NCBI GenBank assembly: GCA_947044365.1
Contig: OX345641.1
Coordinates: forward strand, 4,496,460-4,560,459
Source: Petrosia ficiformis
Taxonomy: Eukaryota; Porifera; Demospongiae; Haplosclerida; Petrosiidae
DNA length: 64,000 nucleotides
Reading direction: 5' to 3'
Below the pieces are notes generated by a model. That model did not search any database. It saw nothing but the letters and a program-made list of their open reading frames with translations, and was not told where the DNA came from. This document shows, piece by piece, positions 1 through 12,200 of the stretch (within the stretch, counting starts at the first letter, position 1; each line of letters begins with the position of its first letter). A program made the translations under genes and the position numbers.

Positions 1-767
1 TAGAATTGAGTTAATAAAATTGTAAAAAGTGACCAGTTTGCAACTTATCTACAAATTTGATGCTGGCTCGTTCATAATATTGGTCCGTCGAGACGGATAC
101 ACAGTAGAACTAGTATATACTTCATCACTAGCCAGCCTGTATACTCAATTCTCGAGCTAACTTCCAGTCTAATTGAAACAATTGTGTTAACCACATGGTA
201 ATTCCAATTGATGCCCACTGTTGCCTGTCGAGATGGCATTTGAAACTAATCTCCGGAAGAGAAGAAGAATCTTTCTTGCGCAAGTTACTCGGCTAATAAA
301 CTGTGTCTCTGAACTGGAAAGTCTTGCTGATCCACCTCGAACTGCTGATCATGCATAAGCATGGTTCTATCTCGAGATTTTTGTTTGGGGAGGAAGGATG
401 TTGACCACACCCACATTTCATTAAACCACACCCATTTAATTAGTGCAATAATGGATTGGGGATTATGAGAAGTGAAAAGTTACGAGTGATTATATCATAA
501 GGAGATTTTGTGTCTTTTCAACTTTGTCTATTGTTTCCAAAATTTTGGGGGGGAAGCTGGAGAGTTTAGGAAAGAAGCTTCCCCCCCCCCCCCCCCCCCC
601 CCAGTAGATAAAACCCTGCTAAGATTTACTAATTAAACTGCAGACAATAGACTCTGATTTTAAGAAGCTAAACTTTCAATTTTTTGTAATGTTCGTTATA
701 TCAGAATTGAGTTAATAAAAAATTGAAAAGGTGAATAGTTTGCAGCTTATTGATACTGGCTCGTTCA
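1..767. repeat. direct repeat pair, about 70 bp, at 1-75 and 701-767
   Basis: The stretch at 1-75 returns at 701-767 with about 85% identity. Both copies contain AGAATTGAGTTAATAAA, a shared centre around CAGTTTGCA/TAGTTTGCA, and end in CTGGCTCGTTCA. The first copy may be cut by the window edge. They could be remnants of element termini, but I see no coding sequence of an element between them. A short 41-codon ORF at 233-358 (+) lies between the copies. It is rich in Arg and Leu and I do not recognise it. Confidence 0.55.
581..602. repeat. poly-C tract (22 C)
   Basis: An uninterrupted run of 22 C follows a short inverted stretch (seven G at about 547-553, then GAAGC...GCTTCCC). The G run upstream and C run downstream could fold back on each other. 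The tract length is prone to sequencing error. Confidence 0.9.
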
Positions 768-1490
768 ATGGCTTTATAGTTTTTGCCTGGCATGTGGCGA
801 ATAGACTGTACCCAAATACAGAGTGGTTTTGAGAGATGAAGAAATTGTGATGTTTTTAAAGGACTTCTATATCTAAAGAGTGCATAAATTCCTAAAGCCT
901 TTATCAGACCAAGATACAACAACAACTATTGACCTTGATGCAGTTCAAATCAAAAGCCTTTAAAACAATTATGTAGCAGGCACTTTTCCCAAACACTTTT
1001 GGAAGACACAAACACATCTTTCCCCTTTAAAAACATATCCACAACTGCTCTCTGCTCTTTTTTGAGAGGCTGTGCTTGCCAGACTAGTTTAGTCTAGGAT
1101 TTTGTTATCAAGAGTACTGAAAGAGAGCTATAGTGTAAGTGAAGCTAGTTATTCCAAGCAGATTAGTTGAGATAAGCAATCACTTTTTAGAAGGTTGGGC
1201 ATTGGCAGTCTACTCCATCGAGTCTGTTTGCTCTCCTCCTGCAGTCATGGAAGTAACACATTAGTTTAAATTTTAAACCATGGTAGGTAGTTAGTTATAA
1301 GGCTGATAATGATGTATGGAGAGTTTCAAATAGTTCCAAATAGTTTAATAGAACAAACACCTCCTTCAAAAAATTTTGTTTTAACGCCATGTGCATAGGT
1401 CCAGAAGAGAAATACACACCAGGGCATTTCTTTAAGCATATACAGTAATTTGTTACTTTATAATTAGTCAATTGTTTGCTCAAATTTTAG

Positions 1491-1920
1491 GAACAGCGCA
1501 ACTCCTTGGGAAATGTTGTGAGAGAGTTGAGCAAGAAAATTAAAATGAATAATAACTGTCACATGATAGTAAGAAGGGGACACATGTTAGAGGATGTTCT
1601 GAAGAGACTGGCTTGAGCTAATTGAATCATGCAATAAAATATGGGTAAGTTAAAGTGTATAGGATGAAGATTAGGTAGATTTCACTTAACAATACTTAAT
1701 AAGAAAAGTACATATATTTATGTACATGTAATAATGACTGAAATGTTGATGAACATGTCAATACAGGTGGAATTCATGGGAGAACAAGGCATTGACACTG
1801 GAGGGCTGACTCGTGAATGTTTCAGGCTGGTTGGTACCACATTTTCATTATGTATTTAGAACTCACTGGCTGCAGGGCTGACTCGTGAATGTTTCAGGCT
1901 GGTTGGTACCACATTTCCGT
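1491..1920 (+). pseudogene. HECT-type E3 ubiquitin ligase fragment, broken
   Basis: Two splice-bounded blocks resemble the start of a HECT domain, the catalytic module that passes ubiquitin from E2 to substrate through a thioester. Block 1 (1491-1618, after a TTTTAG acceptor) reads EQRNSLGNVVRELSKKI and then a stretch ending VRRGHMLEDVLKRLA before an in-frame TGA. Block 2 (1767-1833, after ACAG) reads VEFMGEQGIDTGGLTRECFR, the G-x-D-x-GG-x-x-R-E-x-F signature near the N-terminal lobe. The last part of block 2 is repeated at about 1875-1918, giving a local tandem duplication of roughly 74 bp. No catalytic cysteine lobe is present. I read this as a decayed fragment. A stray exon of a gene beginning left of the window is less likely because of the stop and the duplication. 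Confidence 0.55.
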
Positions 1921-3224
1921 TATGTATTTAGAACCCACTGCCTGCTTCAAGCACAATTCAGTAGCTTATCAGATGAATATATGCTACCTCTACAGATAGT
2001 GGATGACACTCATGAACTTTGCTCTGTTGTGGGAGATAACTATGACTGAAGTGAACCTCCTACTTGCCTTACTATGAGTGACAAAGTGTCTGTAGTATAG
2101 TCAGTTGCATTACATCAAGTAAGTTGAGTAATTTGGGGAACTTGAACAGTTGCGCAATGGTCTTGAAACACTAAACGTTGCAAATGCAATGAAATATTAT
2201 ACATGTAGGTGTTTGAGTAGGTTTGACATTAATGAAAAAACCGGACTCACTGCTGGTATGTTGCAAATAATAATTATTTAGAATTATAATTATTATAATT
2301 AATAATCCTGTATGAACAGACACTCCTCACAAAATCTTTAAAGATGTAGGAGTTTCTTACAAAGGTTCCAATGCATATTCACTGGAACAATACACTTTAT
2401 ACATTGTTTTGGGATTAACTGGATGAATGTAAACAAGGCATATTGATCTACTCTACATTGTTCAGATGATTAAGAACAATCTTGTAATGTAGTATACTCA
2501 AAGATGCCAAACAATGATAATCATGAGCAAGAATACTGTTATCACAGTAGGGATTAAGCAATCCACACTCTTCCATATTGTAAAAAATATGAATGACAAA
2601 CACAACGAAAAGTATCCCTCCAAAATCGCTCTGTACATTAGTTGTGTACACTACTTGCTGTAACGAAGCTCTTCCTTTCTATTTCTCTGCCAAGAATCAT
2701 TGCCCTAGCAACTTTCACATTCTCCCCTCCTTTATCAGACCTTATTCTCAATGGCCAACCAAATATCCTTACAGCACATCGAAACAAGTGGATTACTATT
2801 CTGCTCTGTTGTTACAAGAAGCATGCACATACACTATTCTCTAAGAAAAGATATCAATGCAACCACGAATGACAATTCAAGGTTGCATTGATGGTTTTAG
2901 AAAGCAGAAAGCAGGATAGATCTACATGTACAGTCAGACAAAACAGAAGTAGTACTTTCTATCACGCCATCCATGCTGTTTTAGTATTAAATCAACACCA
3001 AAATCTCTATTTTATTTAGCACCAGCAAAGAAAATTTTATTTAACAGTAGGAATTTTGGGGTTTTTTTTGTGGCAAGAATTTGTTTTTAGTCATGTCAAG
3101 AGTTTTGTTTTATCACGCCAAAAATGGTGATAAATCACTGATAATATTGAAACATCTGGCATTCCATAGATTCAAGTTGATGGATGTAGATTATAATTTA
3201 TTATACCTGGCATGTACATGTAAT
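1921..3224. other. no gene recognised
   Basis: Two overlapping plus-strand ORFs (2593-2844 and 2642-2872) have no recognisable motif, and their composition looks like translated AT-rich DNA. Nothing else here is supported, apart from the AATAAA (minus strand, 3197-3202) that belongs to the CCDC73-like gene. Confidence 0.5.
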
Positions 3225-6200
3225 TTACAGTTTACACACACTCACAGAGTCTTGAAGATATTGCTTGTTTCTTCTGTTTTCTTGTTTCTCAGTATCTGAC
3301 TGTTCTTGTTTGATTAGAAACTGTTGCTTCTCTTCAGCTAACTCTTCCTGTAACTTCAGTACTTCACTTTCTAACATCGCCTATTAAAATAACACAGTAT
3401 TTAATGTGGGGTATATTCATAATTACTATTATTTAAGTTTGGAGGAAACAATGTTTTGATAAAACGCTTGCATTTTAAATGCTCACTATTTCAGCCATTT
3501 TAATTGTATATGAATCTAATGAAATTATCCTAATCAACAGACATCTTAGATACCAAATGTCAGTGGCTTCCTATAAAACAAAAGCTGAATAGCGAGCATT
3601 CAAACACAAGTGTTTAATCAAAAATCACTTCTTAATACTAAAATAGATAATGAAGGTATAAAGTAGGGACAGTGAGGCATTGGAATGATAATAATTAAAG
3701 AAAATATTTCTAAAAGCTCACTGAAAGATTCAGTACTAAAAGAAACTGTAAATATAGTCAAAATGATATATCATTAAATTATTTTGGCTATTATAAAATC
3801 ATCAGATGGCCAATACCTATAAACTATGTATTATTGGAAATTATTGCAACACACGATATACACACACAAGTATAATGATGCATACCTTTTAAGGTTGACG
3901 GTTAGTATTAAAAAAAGTTATTTTAGGCACTAGAAAGATTGTATAGGGAACTTCAAACTTTTCAGGAATAGTTATAACAGCAATATATACCATCATGACA
4001 CACACAGACCGTTTATACAATCTGTAGTGTGTACCTCGTCATGATTAAATAAATAGTTATTGGTAGTCTAGTCCAATGATAATAATCATACTACACTTAG
4101 AACTCAAACAGTTGGGCATACATAGGGCATGAAAATGTTATCCTATATATGTACACATGCAACCCTGAAAATGTGATATCAGTATAACAATATAAATAAT
4201 CCACTATATATAACAAACAGCTGTGGAGATGGTTATAGTTACCAGAAGTTCATAGGGCAAGTAAATTTTCTTCTGTATATTAACACTGTTGATGTATACA
4301 AATATTAGCTATTGTACTTACAATAATTAATATACACTACAACAAACAGTACAATCACTCTTGCTAGTGTTTGGGTATATAAGAATTTCAATACCACTTT
4401 TAAGAATACAAACGTTTTGCTATATCAGTTGTCCAAGAAGTAGAAGGCTACCCAAAGAGAGATGATATACTCTATATTTTTTATTGTGGTGATATCTGCA
4501 TCTTCACAAGCAGGATTACAAGCAACTAACGTAGGAATGTTCTCTACAGATTACGTCGTGTACTTCAGTTATGCTTCAACAGGAAAAGATATTTTTGCTC
4601 TTGATTTCAACAGTGGCAATGATATACAATTACATATAAATCCACGTTACGAAAGTGGATGTCCACTTTTTGACATAAATGTTCTTGTTCTCAACAACCT
4701 GGTAGCAAATAAGTGGAATACTGAAGAAAGACCAAATGGATTTCCATTCATTGCAAATGAACAAACACCATTATTGTCACACCACAAGAGAGTGCCTATC
4801 ATATAGTAGGTCAAGCAGCAAGTAAAACATTCACTTATGACTTCTCTTTCAGGAATGGACAAACTCCTTCCCTAGTTACAAAACTTACACATGTCCACCT
4901 GCATCAACAGGAGATATATATGCTCTGAGTATTGGATACCAAATAGCTACCTATACAATAGCCACAGCCATATATGTGTATGCTACTGCACCTTCTTCTG
5001 GTGATATGGCAATAGACATTATCTTGGGAAAACCAAATGATAAGGAAGATCTTCCAGTAGCTCTCAAAGTGAAGGTATTTTTTGATGAAGATCCTCAAAT
5101 TCTTCTGTTGAGTGATGTTGAAGGAGTATTAGCAGATGAACAGACTCTTGCCAATCCTATTACAGCTGGTAATTCCTTCATTTTTAATATTATATTGCAG
5201 AAAGATGGTTACGAATTGGATCTTGATGGAGATCATATTGCTAGCTTTGATCATGTGGTACCTCTTCCCTATACTCCTGGTCCTGCTACTGTATGGGTAA
5301 CTGGAGTCCCTACTCTTGACAAGATCGAGGTGTATTAAACAGTATAATTCTATAATTATAATTATATACAATATATAATACTACATGGAGTGCATGTGTC
5401 ATTATTAGTTTGTAGTATCATAATTATATGCGTATGTACATGTACATGTATGTTATAACTATTTCAATGTACATTTTTTATTATTAAAAATAATAACAAT
5501 TTGGTAAAGATGATAACAATTATACTTAGGCACTTTACAATATATGGAGAATCACTACTAATAATTAAACTATGGTATCAGAGAGTATGGTTTAGTCCAG
5601 AAGAAAGAAAAAAGGTGAGATATTAGTGAGGTATAGTATTAGTGACTAATATACAAATTAGAGAGACAGAGATACACATTTGATGGAAGATTTCAAAACA
5701 AAATGTTCCCTTATGAAGAACAATTCTGCCATGCCTATAACATGTGTCTAGAATTTTCATATGATAAATAACATAATTTAATCTATCAAACAATACTATA
5801 CTTACATTGTGTATATAGAAAATATTATAATTATAATTATAATTATAGAGTATTATTATAATATATATATATAATTATTACAATCATAATTATATAATTA
5901 TAATTATATATATAATATATACAGTATATATATATACCATGAGTGCTATGTCAGGTGATATTGCACAAATGGGCATAACATAACTAGCATATTTCCTGCA
6001 CTTCTTGGCCACACTATAAATATTGTTTACACACATAGTTATGTCAATAGCTTTTGAAGTCATGACATATATATATATATATATAACCCAGTAAGAGTTT
6101 CAGAATCGAAAATCACAATGAAAATTATTTGATATTTTTTATGGAATCAAACATTTTCTAAATCACATAACTTCATTTAAGTTCCTGTAGTTTCAAAATG

Positions 6201-9200
6201 AAAAGAATTGGACGACTCAAACTTTCTTAATATGTTCATAGTAACCCAGTGTTTTAGATTGAAAAAGCAAAAAGAAAAACAGTAAAAGTTTTGACTTAAG
6301 GTCCATAGGTATTGAAAATTCTAAAATCTTGTACCTTTCACTTCCTGACGTTGCATAAGGAAAGGAAATGTTTCACTCGATATTTGCTAATAATCATGTT
6401 AATATATTTAAATTATAGCAGGTCGTTATAACAATAATGTGTGGTAAGTATACATAACTAGTTTCTTGGCATAGTTGCAGATGCCTAAACTGTAATACAA
6501 TTATTTTGCATGTACAATTAATGACATGAGAAGACTATAAATGAATGCGCACAGTCTATTTTACTAAAATATTACCCATGCACATGCTTGTGTTAGGGAT
6601 AATTCAGCAATTCACCACATGTGCATTTTATGTACATGTAACTATAACTGTTCTGACACTGTTATAACATAGAATGCCATCATACTGTTTAAAGTTTAAA
6701 GGATACCAGCTGGACATTCATACTGTCCTAATGCACATGATAAAGAGTGCAATACAATTTATAGTCTAAAAACTGTTATTGTGAGGACAGATGCAAATAT
6801 CACTAAAGTAAAGACTGCACCAGTTGTTCCCTGCTGTGTAACTCTCCTGTCTTAAATTATATCAACCATAAAGGGTTAAAGTTTCCATGAACTACAATAA
6901 CTTATGACACACTGTGTAACAATCACAACAGTACTATATGCTATGAAAATATTATTATATAATTATAGACAAAGCATTCAATAGCTAGTACACATAAAAA
7001 TATCACAGAAATGAATCAACTCTTTGCTCTACTTTTGGTGTGTACAAGTGCAGTATATGGAGAGTTATTGTCTACTGATGTGAAACATTTTTCTACAGAT
7101 TATGCTGTGTACTTCAGTTATACTTCACCAGGAAGACATAATGTTGCTCTTAATATCCATAGTGGTACTGATATAGCATTACATATAAGTCCACACTACG
7201 ATTATGTATGTCCAGTTTTATCAACAGATACTCTTGTTATGAATAGCCGTATAGCTGACAAATGGAAAACTGAAGAAACACCACAGGGCTTTCCATTCTT
7301 TCTTAATGAACCCACATCAGTTATTGTCACACCACAAAAGAGTGCTTATCATATACTTGCTCAAGCAGCAGATACAACATTCACTTACGACTTTTCATAC
7401 AGGAATGGACAAACACCCACCACAGTTACAAAAGTTAGTTGGAATTATGGTAAAAGTGCCTGTCCACCAGAGGTTCCAGCTAAAATATATGCATTGAGTA
7501 TTGGATATTACATACCTACCTATTCAAAAGGTTGTGTAGTACATATACATGCTACTGCACCTTCTACTGGTAATATGGCTATAGATATTAGTTTGGGAGA
7601 ACCAGAAGATAAAGATAATCTTCCAGTGGCTCTCAAAGTGAACGTTTTCTTTGATGATGATCCTAAAATTCTTCTGTTTAGTGCTATAAAGGGATTGCTT
7701 ATTGATGAACAGATTATACACAATCCTATTATTGCTGGTAACACCTTTAATTTGAATATTGTGTTACAACAAGAGAGATATCAGCTGATTGTCAATAAAG
7801 CATATCTTGCTAGTTTTGATCATGTGGTACCTCTTCCCTCTACTCCTGGTCCTGCTACTGTTTGGGTAACAGGAGTCCCCACTCTTAGTAAAATAAAAGT
7901 GTACTAAATTATAATTACACTGATTTTGTATTTGTGCATCACTATTACATGTATGGTTTATTAGTAGGCATTTACTTTTGTTATGCTTTTGTAATCCAAG
8001 GTACTTACAATATGATACATGTACTGACTAGAGGTTCGCTGATATGATGAATGTGTTTTTTCTGCAAATAATAACTATTTGTTGATGTAATTTTAATAAC
8101 TATGATTATATAGAGTTTTAAATTCTTACCTATATATATAAAAATCTATAGTTAGTTACAGGAGTTTAAGATAACATTATACTTAATAATTAGCTTCAGT
8201 GTACATGTACACCTGGTTATTACAGTATTTAGCTATATAACATGGTGGTAGATAATGTTTGTTATTTTAGTTATGTACACACACATACCAATATACTGAC
8301 TATACACTACTTGAGTGATAGTGCACAATTTAATAGTCATGTTAGCATATGTGTATATAATTAATCCTCCCCCACGTAGGATGAGCAGAGGGTAACTTTA
8401 ATCTGGTGTTTTGTCTGTGTGTGTATGAACAAAATTTCTGGACAACTAACAAAATTGGAACTTTAATCAAGTTACAAACAGACAAGGATCAAAATAAAAC
8501 ATTAGTTTTTTCTAAAACCTTTCAGTTATAAAGTTATGACAATTTTTACAACTCATGATTGCCGTTTCACCACTTTCAGAAGATTTTGGTAGCAAAAGAG
8601 TACATAGAAAGTTAGAAACACAACTCAGCTTTTTGAAGGCTATTGCTGTCGAATCACAGCTTGAAATCAAGTACAATTGAAGTAGTGCCTGCTAAAATAT
8701 TGAGCTGGCTTTACGTTTTCTGCCATGATAGTCACTTTCTTTGAAGCCACAAAACAGTTTCTATAGCTACTTGATTTTTACACTGTGTTTCTTTTAAACT
8801 GTACTCTTGGCTCTTGGTAGGACTTGGAATGTACAGTAACTTGTAACACAAACACACATAATCTCAGTATAATAATTATTATACTCGAGTATTGTTTGTA
8901 ATTATTTTCTTGTCAATAATCATTCTTGTTTCCCAATCACTCTTGCGGTGAGGGTTCTGCACTGCGAGTGCATCATTACTTTCTTTAGGTTTGATTTCTT
9001 TGTAAACTTATCTAGAAACTATTATCAGATGTAGCCATGTTTTTATGGACACATGCTAGCAATTAATTAAGATAATATTCATAATATTGTGATAATCATA
9101 CAACTCAATAGTTTCTTTGTTAACATTTAGTCTAGAAACAATTACCAGATATAGCCATGTTTTTACATGTACACATGGTAATATTTAATTAAGATACTAT

Positions 9201-12200
9201 TTATTTAATTAATAATATATTGTGTGATAAGTATACGACTCGGTATTTTCTTTGTACACTTAACATTTAGTCTAGAAACTATTACCAGATATAGCCATGT
9301 TTTTACATGTACACATGCTAATATTTAATTAAGATACTATTTTATTTAATTAATAATATTGTGTGATAAGTATACGACTCGGTATTTTCTTTGTACACTT
9401 AACATTTAGTCTAGAAACTATTACCAGATATAGCCATGTTTTTACATGTACACATGCTAATATTTAATTAAGATAATATTCAATATTATCATGTGATAAT
9501 CACGCAACTCAATAGCTATGACTTGTGAATGTACAAAAAGTGATGGTTTATATATCATTCATGACAAAATTCATCAAACTAGTTAACCACCAAACAATAG
9601 TAAGGAATATTGTATTTAAATTGTAAATTCATGCATTCATGTCATAAGGCTCATTTGATGTCACATTTACAAAACCAGTGACAGATCTAGCAATGCAATA
9701 AACATACAGTATACTGTATGTCAATAAAAAGACACCATACAGTACAGTAATTACTCAGTAGTTTCATTATCCCACTACAGTAGTTCAACAGTAGTTTTGA
9801 CAGTAATTGGTGTACATGTCAATTGAATATCACAGTAGTGAGACAGTAATTACTATACTATACTCACAGTAGAACTAAGGTAATTACTGTTACTGTATGG
9901 TGACTTTTTATTGACTTATACTCTACCTCTTTATTTGTGGCTTTATTTGCGGTCTCAACATGTCTTTCAATAAGTTGATGAGCATCCTTCAATGATTGTA
10001 ATACTGAGCAATGTTCTTCTCTTAATCCAGTTAGCTGGTCTTGTAAACGATCAACTACCTCTAATTGCTGTAGCAACAAATTATGATACACATGTAATTA
10101 AGTGAGAATGTACATGTGTACATGCATATAAAATTGGAGTATTATTTTAAGATCATACACACCTTAATTACAAAAGATATATGTACATGTGGATGTATTA
10201 CTCACTATTTCATATAGAATGTCAACTGTACACTTGATTTAATGCGTGTACAGTGTACATGAATGGATTACATCCTAATTATAATTAATATTTAAATCAT
10301 TGATCATTGTTGTGAAAGTAAAACAACTTACAATAGAATCCTGATTGTTAAGAGATACGTACAAATAATAACATAGATAGGAAAACATATATGCTAATTA
10401 TGAATAAGCTTAAAGGTAATAGTATAATACATGTACATACTGTACAGTACAGTAGTCATGTACATGTACATGTATAATTATGTTACGCCTGTGACTTTTG
10501 CTTACAATTCTCAACTCCTGTTCTGTGTTTCTACATTTACTGCAGCCATCAATAAAAGCCTCTTTATCATGTTGATGATTATCAAGCAAGACCTGACAGA
10601 GTATTATAAGAATTATTTGTGTATAATTGTACACAGTTGTATATTCAAGTACGAGAAGCTCATACAACACAAGGTGTAACCGAGTGCTGTATGAGGCTTT
10701 GAGACCCCACCCTCAGTGCTACATTTTCCAGTACAGCACAAGCAAAACAAGTGCTTTAAATAGTTGATGAATGTTGCCAGTGATGGAGAAGAAAAATAAA
10801 GTACTTGGTGTTCTTTCAGCGCATTGTGTTGTAAACAAAATCTGGAAAATATAGAACTGTCAGTACCTTTAATGTTAGTCATCATGGTGGTATAAATTTA
10901 TATTGTTGTGTCATATTACACAGCTTCCTTAATTACAACTTCTATAGCAGTAGGCTATACCTTGTTCATGATCAATACTTGAGCGTTATCTATACTACAA
11001 CAATTAATTTCATTGTACAGTATAGTAATTGTAAATCTAAAGTTTTATTATTCAGTTATTTTGTATAGCCAGTAGATATTAAGAAATAGCAACAATTCCA
11101 AAAATGGTCAAACAGAAGAGGTTTAAAGTTAAGTAAGATATCAAAATATCAAAGTGACTATATGAAGTCAACGGTCATATAATGATATATTCAATTCTTC
11201 AGCATTACATGTATATATTGTCAGGATTCCATACAGAGGGAGGAAGGGGAGGGAGAGATATTCCCACCCCCCTGACTGGAGTTTCCCAACTCTAGATTTC
11301 AGGCCAAATGGGGGAGCAGTCCAGACACTCCCAAGAGCAGTGTGGTTCACATGATCAACACTATCCCCACCCTAACATAAAATCCTGTATGAACTCCTGA
11401 TTGTATTATAACAGATACATAATATAAACATACTTTAGCCTCTGTTAATTCTTCACATCTTCTGTTTAACTCTTTTCTTGATTCATCCAATAGACATAGT
11501 TGATGACTATTAACATATTGTAATTTCTTGTTCAGTGACACAGCTTCTTTAACTAAAGAGAATATATCATTATAGAATCTCCACACAATTCTATACAGAC
11601 TCTAACACTAAAATCAGTTATGTACATTCAGTTACACACAAATCTGTTTTTCACTTTAGTGTTTACTTTCAAAAGTTATAAGTAGTTTTGATCAAATGAT
11701 ATTTACAAACTATAAAATTGGGTTTAAATATACATTAATACTATACAAATACATGTATGTGTGTACATAACAGTATGTACATGTACATGTATATTGTATG
11801 TGGCAAAAAGTACTGATGCATGCAATTTAGCAATTTATCTGACTAAGTAAGTTTCTAGGATGATCAAAATGATCTTCATAAATACTAAATTTTGTTGCTT
11901 TCTTGCAAAGCGGCCAAACAGTAGAATTCAATTAAAATTATTCGTACAAAAGAGATTTCTTATTGTAGGTATTATAACAATGTACTAGGGCTGCAACGAA
12001 TATTCGTTTTTGGTATCCAGATATTCGCTTAGTTTAACGAACGAATATCCGGATATTCGCTTGCTTTCAGAAAAATGTTGTCAAAACAAGTATTAGCTCA
12101 CCATTTTGTTGTTATAGATGTTTACATCAACAGCCAAAGTTTTTAAACTATCCATTCAGTACTCTACAGGTGTAGAAAGCCAGTAACACGGAGCAAGAAG

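Noticed and set aside
2448..2651. Minus-strand ORF as a possible extra 3' exon of the CCDC73-like gene
   Set aside because: It is not heptad-like, and the AATAAA at 3197-3202 already ends that transcript.
2593..2872. Two overlapping plus-strand ORFs of 76-83 codons
   Set aside because: No motif, no splice or promoter context, and codon content like translated spacer DNA.
5129..5371. Minus-strand ORFs over the galectin copies (also 7520-7744)
   Set aside because: They are antisense shadows of the galectin reading frames.
9002..9530. Possible CRISPR array
   Set aside because: The units are 120-140 bp with no constant short repeat plus variable spacer pattern, and this is eukaryotic DNA; it is a minisatellite.
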